Assembly (NCBI RefSeq): GCF_000165835.1
Contig: NC_014642.1
Location: 62,001-126,000 of the forward strand
Length of the DNA stretch: 64,000 nucleotides
From: Achromobacter xylosoxidans A8
GTDB taxonomy: Bacteria > Pseudomonadota > Gammaproteobacteria > Burkholderiales > Burkholderiaceae_B
Reading direction: 5' to 3'
The notes beneath the pieces were generated by a model. It did not search any database. It was not told the origin of the DNA and worked only from the letters and a program-made list of their open reading frames with translations. Positions 59,568 to 64,000 of the stretch are shown here, in pieces (position 1 is the first letter of the stretch; each line of letters starts with the position of its first letter). The translations under genes and the position numbers were made by a program.

Positions 59568-60764
59568 CTATTCGCTGCGGCCAGTGGCAATGCGCCAGGC
59601 GGTGTGCAGGCGCAAAGCGGAATCGTCCAGGAAGTAGCCCATACGCTCCTGGACGTCTTCTCTCGGCAGGCCGCGCGCGAAGAGGTCGGCCGCGAAGCTG
59701 TTGCGAAGCAGCTGAGGTGTGATCCGACTGTCGTCGGCGTCACCCTGGCGCGCAAAGCCTTCGAAAAAGCCCTCCACCAGGTACTCGACGGATCGCACGG
59801 AGAGCTGGCCGCCGGCGGTGCCGCGGGGAAAGAGCGGGAAACCATCGGCGCCGGCGCCCGGAGCGGTGGCGCGCAGCATGATCATCCACCTGGTCAGCGC
59901 TTCGGACGCGTACGCCGGCAGGCGCAAACGCCGCTCTCGGGTGGTCGACGTGCCGCGCACCAGTAGAATCAGCTCGAGAGTTGCGCCGGAATCAGAACAA
60001 TACTCTTCGTTAACAGCCGGGATGACATCGGCCGACGTTACCTCAACGGAGCTCGAATCTTCGCTGGATTCGACTTCCAGCAGACGCCTCTGAATGTCAT
60101 TCGATGCACTGCCCGTCCCCTGCCCTTGCTGACTAGAACAATAAACTTCGTTAACGGCCAGTTCGCGGAGCTCGGACGGTTTGAGCCCCCCTGAGAGAAG
60201 AACTGCGCATGCCGCTCTGTTTCTGCTGAAAACCCAGGCGCGCGGAGCGCGCCCCCTGGACACCCCAGAGTTCGCTGAAGGCCGTTTTACCTGAGGAGCC
60301 TGGGCGGACCCGATCCAATCGATCGCGCTCTTGTGGTCGGACTCGTCCAAAAAGTCCGTATCGTCGTTGCGCTCTGCGAGGCGCCAGCTATGGCGCCTGG
60401 CCACGGCGGCAGATGCCGCCGGGTTGGTGGCGGCGACGTGGGTGCTGGTAATGGCATTAAAGGCGCGTTCGATCAAGCGGTGAATGCGTTCACGCTGTTC
60501 TAACTTCAGGTCGGTACCTTCCAGGTAGGTTCGGATAAGGGTCGAATCCACCCGGTCGAATCCGACCCCGTGCGTATCCAGGTATTGGATGAATCCAGCC
60601 CATTGGGAGCGGTAAACGACCCTGGATGAATCCGCCAAACGGCGCGAATCCATCCAAACTTCGAATGCGTCCTTGGGCGAATCCGCCCATGCCGAGAGCG
60701 AACCATGCAGGAGGTCACCGGTCAGGCTGGGCAGGGAGTCTCTCGAGCGTTCAGGGTGGGTCAT
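59568..60764 (-). CDS. Tyrosine-recombinase-like protein lacking canonical catalytic residues
   Basis: A ~398-residue protein with the overall plan of a phage integrase: a core-binding-like domain (DSSRVVYRSQWAGFIQYLDT, ~40-60) and a C-terminal recombinase domain. At the first-Arg box it has GGLKPSELRELA (Lys where Arg is usual), and at the HxxR box TPQLLRNSFAADL (Gln for His). The usual final Tyr context is unclear (MGYFLDDSALRLHTAW). Two copies of a repeated 25-bp DNA element lie inside it, encoding AVNEVYCSS and AVNEEYCSD. It may be a DNA-binding accessory factor rather than a recombinase. Confidence 0.75.
   Translation of the reverse strand: MTHPERSRDSLPSLTGDLLHGSLSAWADSPKDAFEVWMDSRRLADSSRVVYRSQWAGFIQYLDTHGVGFDRVDSTLIRTYLEGTDLKLEQRERIHRLIERAFNAITSTHVAATNPAASAAVARRHSWRLAERNDDTDFLDESDHKSAIDWIGSAQAPQVKRPSANSGVSRGRAPRAWVFSRNRAACAVLLSGGLKPSELRELAVNEVYCSSQQGQGTGSASNDIQRRLLEVESSEDSSSVEVTSADVIPAVNEEYCSDSGATLELILLVRGTSTTRERRLRLPAYASEALTRWMIMLRATAPGAGADGFPLFPRGTAGGQLSVRSVEYLVEGFFEGFARQGDADDSRITPQLLRNSFAADLFARGLPREDVQERMGYFLDDSALRLHTAWRIATGRSE
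59994..60018 (+). repeat. 25-bp element, copy A (inside recombinase-like gene)
   Basis: AGAACAATA, two bases, CTTCGTTAACAGCC on the plus strand. Matches copy B at 22 of 25 positions and copy D at 22 of 25. It codes for AVNE-YCS in the gene's reading frame. Confidence 0.8.
60135..60159 (+). repeat. 25-bp element, copy B (inside recombinase-like gene)
   Basis: AGAACAATA, two bases, CTTCGTTAACGGCC on the plus strand, 141 bases from copy A in the same orientation. It also codes for AVNE-YCS. Confidence 0.8.
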
Positions 60765-60780
60765 CGGGGCCAAGCTCCAT

Positions 60781-60805
60781 GGCTGTTAACGAACCTTAAT
60801 GAATT
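60781..60805 (-). repeat. 25-bp element, copy C (just upstream of the start)
   Basis: On the minus strand the right half TTCGTTAACAGCC is exact and the left half keeps CATTA. It lies 16 bases upstream of the ATG at 60764, in opposite orientation to copies A and B. Confidence 0.7.
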
Positions 60806-60856
60806 TTAGAGAGGGCGATCTCCCCCCGCAAGGCCTGAGGCTGGCTTTCGTCGCCT

Positions 60857-60881
60857 GGCTGTTAACGAAGGGTAGTGATCT
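60857..60881 (-). repeat. 25-bp element, copy D (upstream)
   Basis: On the minus strand AGATCACTA, two bases, CTTCGTTAACAGCC, 76 bases from copy C in the same orientation. The 14-base right half is identical to copy A. Confidence 0.8.
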
Positions 60882-61291
60882 CGCTTGCTGCGCCCACGCG
60901 CCGGCGCTTGGTGGGATCTCCGCCCAAGCAAGATCAGCTGCAGGCGCCGCACCTGGTGTGCCAGTGCCTCGAGCCGGCCATCCGGCCGGCGGGTCCCGCC
61001 CCAGTTGGATAGCCTTGCCTTGCCTTGGGAAGGCCTGTAGAGTACGGATCCGCAGCACGGGCCTGAGACATCGCCACCGGCGAAGCCCTCGGCCTCCAGT
61101 CCGCCGCCGCCAGAGGGCGCTTCGGACACGCTGGGCTCTCAAGTTGTGGTCGACTTTCAGAGTCCTCTAGGTACCGTTTCGTCGGCGCCAACGCTGCTTC
61201 TGCTTTGCCTCTGCTTGCCCGTGGTTTCCCTTTCCAACGGCTGGCGAATTAAACGACCGACTTCTCCAGCACACGTACGGAAGTTGAAATC
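60882..61291. other. Intergenic stretch without a supported gene
   Basis: GC-rich with several short inverted repeats (such as GGCCGGCC-type clusters near 60970). Frames on both strands lack ribosome-binding sites and family patterns. It probably holds the promoters of the recombinase-like gene and the gene at 61292. Confidence 0.5.
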
Positions 61292-62740
61292 ATGCAAGGC
61301 AAACCCTCGCCTATTCAGGCACGCAATACCATTCTCGCCCGCGACATCGCGGACAAACTGTCGGCCCAGGTCAGGGGTGCCATTTCGGTGCCCACCGTCC
61401 TCGAGCTTGTTGCCGCTGCCCGTGGCTATGCCAGCTACGCGGCGTACACCGCGGCGGTCAAGGACAAGACCGAGCCGGCGGATTTCAAGATGGCGCAACT
61501 TTGGCTGTTCGATTCCAAGATCGTGCAGCCCCGCATCGATAAACTGGGTCTGGCCGAGAAAATTGATACGGCCGGATTGGCTTTCCTCCTGCAGGGCGCG
61601 ATCAACGACTTGATGAAGCAGTTCCCTGACCGCCAGCTCGTCGCGGCCAACTCGCTGGAGGGATTTTTCGCGGACGTCCAAGAGACGATCGTCTGCGAGG
61701 CAATCAACAAGGCACTCAACCCCCGGCCGAAGCCGGGCGAGGTTTTTGGCGACGAGGAACACGAGCTGAATGTGGTGCCTAAGACCCTGTCGGTCGCCAA
61801 GATCGGCCCCCTGCCCCAGAAAGTTGGCGGCTGGCTGCGCGCTTCTTTCTACGGAGATGCAGAAGTCGACGACTCCGCCGGGGGCGATTTTGCTGAGCCC
61901 AAAGACGAGGATGTGCACGGCTTTGTCGCGCGACTCCGGCTGCGCCGCATGGGCAAGCAGTTGTACACCGGCTGCCAGGCCGAGATCCTCATTTTGAACG
62001 ACCTGGTCGCCCATGGCATTAAGTCGGACTTCGGTTCCGATCCTGATGATTTCGCCGACTTGATCGCTGCCGGCGACCCCAGTCAGGAGAGCCAGCTCAG
62101 GGGGCTCAAGTTGCTCAGAAACCTGGAGCAGTCGGGCCGCGTGCCGACCCTGGGGGAAACCGACAGCATTGTCGATTCGTTCAGCAGCTACCCGTCTGAG
62201 CAGCTGGAACTCATCGAAACCTACGCCGGGGCACTCGCAGTCCGCCTGATCAATATGAAGAGAGGTCTGCCTCCTCAGCAAGGCGTGCGAATCCTTGAGG
62301 CGCTAGTGGCCAACGGTTGCCAGTTCTCCAAGTTGTCACTGGCTCACGCGCTATTCAACGGCTGGGGGTGTGACGAGGACAGCGCGCGCGCGCGTTCGCT
62401 CGTGGCTGAGCTTCTCGCGTTGGTGCGCAGTGGCAAAGTCGATTTTCTGGAGCCCGCTTCGTACGCGGAGCTCTATTCGCTTGGCGCCAAACTCTCCATG
62501 CAGGCGGGCGATCGGAGGCAAGCGTTCGAGCTGTACCGCAGCGCGGCCGCTGAAGGTCATGGTCCATCGGCCCTCATCTTGGTGTCATTCCTGATGCCGC
62601 GGCCGGCGGGCGATGCGCCTGATGAATTCTCTGGTGTGGTCGAACCCAATCTGAAGTTGGCGGAAGCCTACTATCTACAGGCAATGCGCGCGGGCTACAA
62701 CCCCGCCACTCAACAATTCAACCCGCAAGAGGTGAAGTAA
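61292..62740 (+). CDS. Sel1-like repeat protein with N-terminal helical module
   Basis: A 482-residue protein. The first ~55 residues (NTILARDIADKLSAQVRGAI, VPTVLELVAAARGYASYAAY) carry the short module. The centre is unrecognised. The last ~140 residues form Sel1/TPR-type repeats (SLAHALFNGWGCDEDSARAR, FELYRSAAAEGHGPSALILV, LAEAYYLQAMRAGYNPAT). Sel1 repeats bind proteins. Its stop overlaps the next start (TAATG), so the pair is co-translated. Confidence 0.75.
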   Translation: MQGKPSPIQARNTILARDIADKLSAQVRGAISVPTVLELVAAARGYASYAAYTAAVKDKTEPADFKMAQLWLFDSKIVQPRIDKLGLAEKIDTAGLAFLLQGAINDLMKQFPDRQLVAANSLEGFFADVQETIVCEAINKALNPRPKPGEVFGDEEHELNVVPKTLSVAKIGPLPQKVGGWLRASFYGDAEVDDSAGGDFAEPKDEDVHGFVARLRLRRMGKQLYTGCQAEILILNDLVAHGIKSDFGSDPDDFADLIAAGDPSQESQLRGLKLLRNLEQSGRVPTLGETDSIVDSFSSYPSEQLELIETYAGALAVRLINMKRGLPPQQGVRILEALVANGCQFSKLSLAHALFNGWGCDEDSARARSLVAELLALVRSGKVDFLEPASYAELYSLGAKLSMQAGDRRQAFELYRSAAAEGHGPSALILVSFLMPRPAGDAPDEFSGVVEPNLKLAEAYYLQAMRAGYNPATQQFNPQEVK

Positions 62741-63051
62741 TGGCCATCCCTTCGGCAATCGAAACGGGTTACCGGGCCGGCATGGCCGCGGACCTCGAGC
62801 CAGATGCGTTCGAAATGTCGTCCTATGCAGCTGAGTACACGCTCGGTTTCATCATGGGCTACAGCGAGTCTTTGTCCATCCAGATGGCGAACCCCGACGT
62901 GGCGGTATGGACCGCCGCTGAGCTGGCCTACCGCTACAACGTGTCGGTCAGGGATCTGCTGAGCCACATGGGCTTTGATCGTGAGCAGACCCAACGCTTT
63001 CACGATGCGTACGAGGAAGAGCGCGGGAACTCATCCGGGTTGGATTACTGA
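62740..63051 (+). CDS. Small hypothetical protein coupled to the Sel1-like gene
   Basis: A 103-residue helical protein whose ATG overlaps the stop of the Sel1-like gene by one base. It contains MSSYAAEYTLGFIMGYSESL and YRYNVSVRDLLSHMGFDREQ, an HTH-like or partner-binding helix pair. Probably a partner of the upstream protein. No family recognised. Confidence 0.65.
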   Translation: MAIPSAIETGYRAGMAADLEPDAFEMSSYAAEYTLGFIMGYSESLSIQMANPDVAVWTAAELAYRYNVSVRDLLSHMGFDREQTQRFHDAYEEERGNSSGLDY

Positions 63052-63112
63052 CTGAACCTGGCGCCAGGGCCGGTGTGCCATGGCGCCGGGACGCAGCCCG
63101 CCGGCCGCCGTC

Positions 63113-63619
63113 CTACTCTAAGTCGAATTCAAGCCCATTCGCCTGCAGCAGCGCCCGCAGTTCGACGGCCTGGTCGGCGGTGACGGGCCCCACCTCCACT
63201 CGCCAGTCCACGCTGCCCTGCGCGTCGGTGCGACGCACGATCGCGATGCGGTCATTGGGGGCGCCCTTGGCGAGAAGAGCCTTGGCCAACCGCTCGGCCG
63301 CCTGGCCATCCCCATAAGCACTGGAGATAAGCCAGCTTTCCGCCGGCGAGGCCGGCTGCCCTAGTTCGAGATCCCGCGCCCCCGCATTGGCCTCGAGCGG
63401 CCGCAGCTCATTCGGCCGCAGAGGGGCCAACTGTCCGCCAGCCAGACCCGCGTTAGGGTCGAGGTGCAGGACTTGCTCATCGGACGGGCCTAGGGAATCC
63501 GGATCTGCTGTCCGCAGGTCCGGGGGGCGCTCAGTGGCCAGGGAATACACAACCAGCGCCGCAGCGCCGGCGCCGGCCGCCGCAATCACTAAAGCCAGGA
63601 TCCAGGCCAGTGCCCTCAT
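63113..63619 (-). CDS. Single-pass membrane protein with SPOR-like C-terminus
   Basis: A 168-residue protein. An N-terminal membrane helix (LAWILALVIAAAGAGAAALV) is followed by a Pro/Asp-rich linker and a C-terminal ~75 residues (AAERLAKALLAKGAPNDRIA, WRVEVGPVTADQAVELRALL) with the alternating pattern of a SPOR peptidoglycan-binding domain. Its ATG overlaps the stop of the prepilin peptidase gene. It may anchor or place the pilus at the cell wall. Confidence 0.7.
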   Translation of the reverse strand: MRALAWILALVIAAAGAGAAALVVYSLATERPPDLRTADPDSLGPSDEQVLHLDPNAGLAGGQLAPLRPNELRPLEANAGARDLELGQPASPAESWLISSAYGDGQAAERLAKALLAKGAPNDRIAIVRRTDAQGSVDWRVEVGPVTADQAVELRALLQANGLEFDLE

Positions 63620-64000
63620 AGCAACCGCAGGAAGGGCAATTCAATACCGGCCAGCTTCAAGATGGCTAGGATGGCACCGGTAATGGCCAGCGCCGGCCCA
63701 AACGCCATAGTTCCACCTCGGCGCATGACCAGCTGCGCGAACACCTGCAACACGCACGAGCCCAATATGACGGCGGGCAATTCGCCCACACCGAGCCACG
63801 CCGACAGGCCGGCGATCATCTTGAGATCTCCGTGGCCGATGGCCGCCATGCGCCGGCAGACGCAGTAGCCCGCGGTAACCAGCCAAATCGCCCCATAGCC
63901 CGCGACTACGCCGATCACGGCGGTTTCGATGGAACCTCCCCAGGGCACAATGCCCGCCCATTGTGCAATCAGTCCTCCCCACACGAGTGATCCAGTGATC
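63616..64000 (-). CDS. Prepilin peptidase (A24 family), C-terminal part (cut by window edge)
   Basis: The last ~127 codons of a multi-helix membrane peptidase. The frame is still open at the right edge. The second catalytic Asp motif is GHGDLKMIAGLSAWLG (GxGDxK), followed by ILGSCVLQVFAQLVMRRGG and a TMAFGPALAITGAI segment. These aspartyl proteases cut and N-methylate type IV prepilins. In this context it probably processes a conjugative or adherence pilin whose gene lies outside the window. Confidence 0.88.
   Translation of the reverse strand, partial: ITGSLVWGGLIAQWAGIVPWGGSIETAVIGVVAGYGAIWLVTAGYCVCRRMAAIGHGDLKMIAGLSAWLGVGELPAVILGSCVLQVFAQLVMRRGGTMAFGPALAITGAILAILKLAGIELPFLRLL

Noticed and set aside
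60490..60718. Repetitive Gly/Arg minus-strand frames near the recombinase start
   Set aside because: They are alternative frames within the recombinase-like gene and reflect its sequence composition.
59994..60881. Integron attC/attI interpretation of the GTTAAC-containing repeats
   Set aside because: They lack the GTTRRRY core and the R'-R'' architecture of attC sites, and no integron integrase is present.
24219..64000. Search for tRNA genes, direct repeats or attachment sites marking the element ends
   Set aside because: No TpsiC-like GGTTCGANTCC arm with matching acceptor stem and no obvious long direct repeat were found; the ends may lie outside the window or need comparison.

Overview
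The window is high-GC betaproteobacterial DNA, most likely from an Alcaligenaceae relative of Bordetella or Achromobacter. That placement is an inference from two Bug-type periplasmic binding proteins, the acyl-CoA catabolic gene style and the TetR/LysR content; no rRNA or tRNA gene is visible to confirm it.

Bases 1-24,218 read as chromosomal catabolic DNA. A plus-strand block (thiolase end, two acyl-CoA dehydrogenases, nitronate monooxygenase-like protein) faces a Bug protein across a perfect palindromic terminator, and a class III CoA-transferase follows. Bases 6.7-7.9 kb hold two gene remnants (an SRAP/YedK-type protein and an SDR tail). At 8.0-12.7 kb a TetR repressor is flanked by two near-identical 14-bp operators; it probably controls a reductase-MFS pair on one side and a 2-hydroxyacid dehydrogenase plus membrane protein on the other. 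From 22.4 kb down to 14.2 kb runs a seven-gene operon (Bug, thiolase, DUF35, ADP-forming CoA ligase, MaoC, acyl-CoA dehydrogenase, KstD-like flavoprotein). It is preceded by a textbook sigma-54 promoter and a divergent sigma-54 activator, so it looks like an activator-controlled pathway for uptake, CoA activation and beta-oxidation-like breakdown of a cyclic or steroid/terpenoid-like acid.

Bases 24.3-64.0 kb are accessory DNA, probably part of a large integrative or conjugative element. They carry a tyrosine recombinase next to a KfrA-like coiled-coil protein, a ParA-like ATPase, a second recombinase-like protein lacking key residues, a DNA methyltransferase-like protein, many small membrane/exported proteins, and at the right edge a prepilin peptidase. 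Cargo and defence-like genes include LigD without Ku, DUF3606, two DUF5623-like paralogs with duplicated promoters, an ADP-ribosyltransferase-like protein overlapping a small basic gene, an Abi/HEPN-type protein and an AbiEi-like protein without its AbiEii partner.

Three kinds of hidden structure tie the accessory region together. (1) A promoter-like element (GAAWTTYTTTGG, 14 bp, YNRRTASNNTGG) occurs with exact spacing at six sites and weakly at a seventh between 45 and 54 kb, including a divergent pair. (2) A 25-bp element occurs four times, in inverted pairs, in and just upstream of the degenerate recombinase gene. (3) A short N-terminal helical module is shared by six otherwise unrelated proteins, including the ParA-like ATPase. 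All functional links in the accessory region are inferences.
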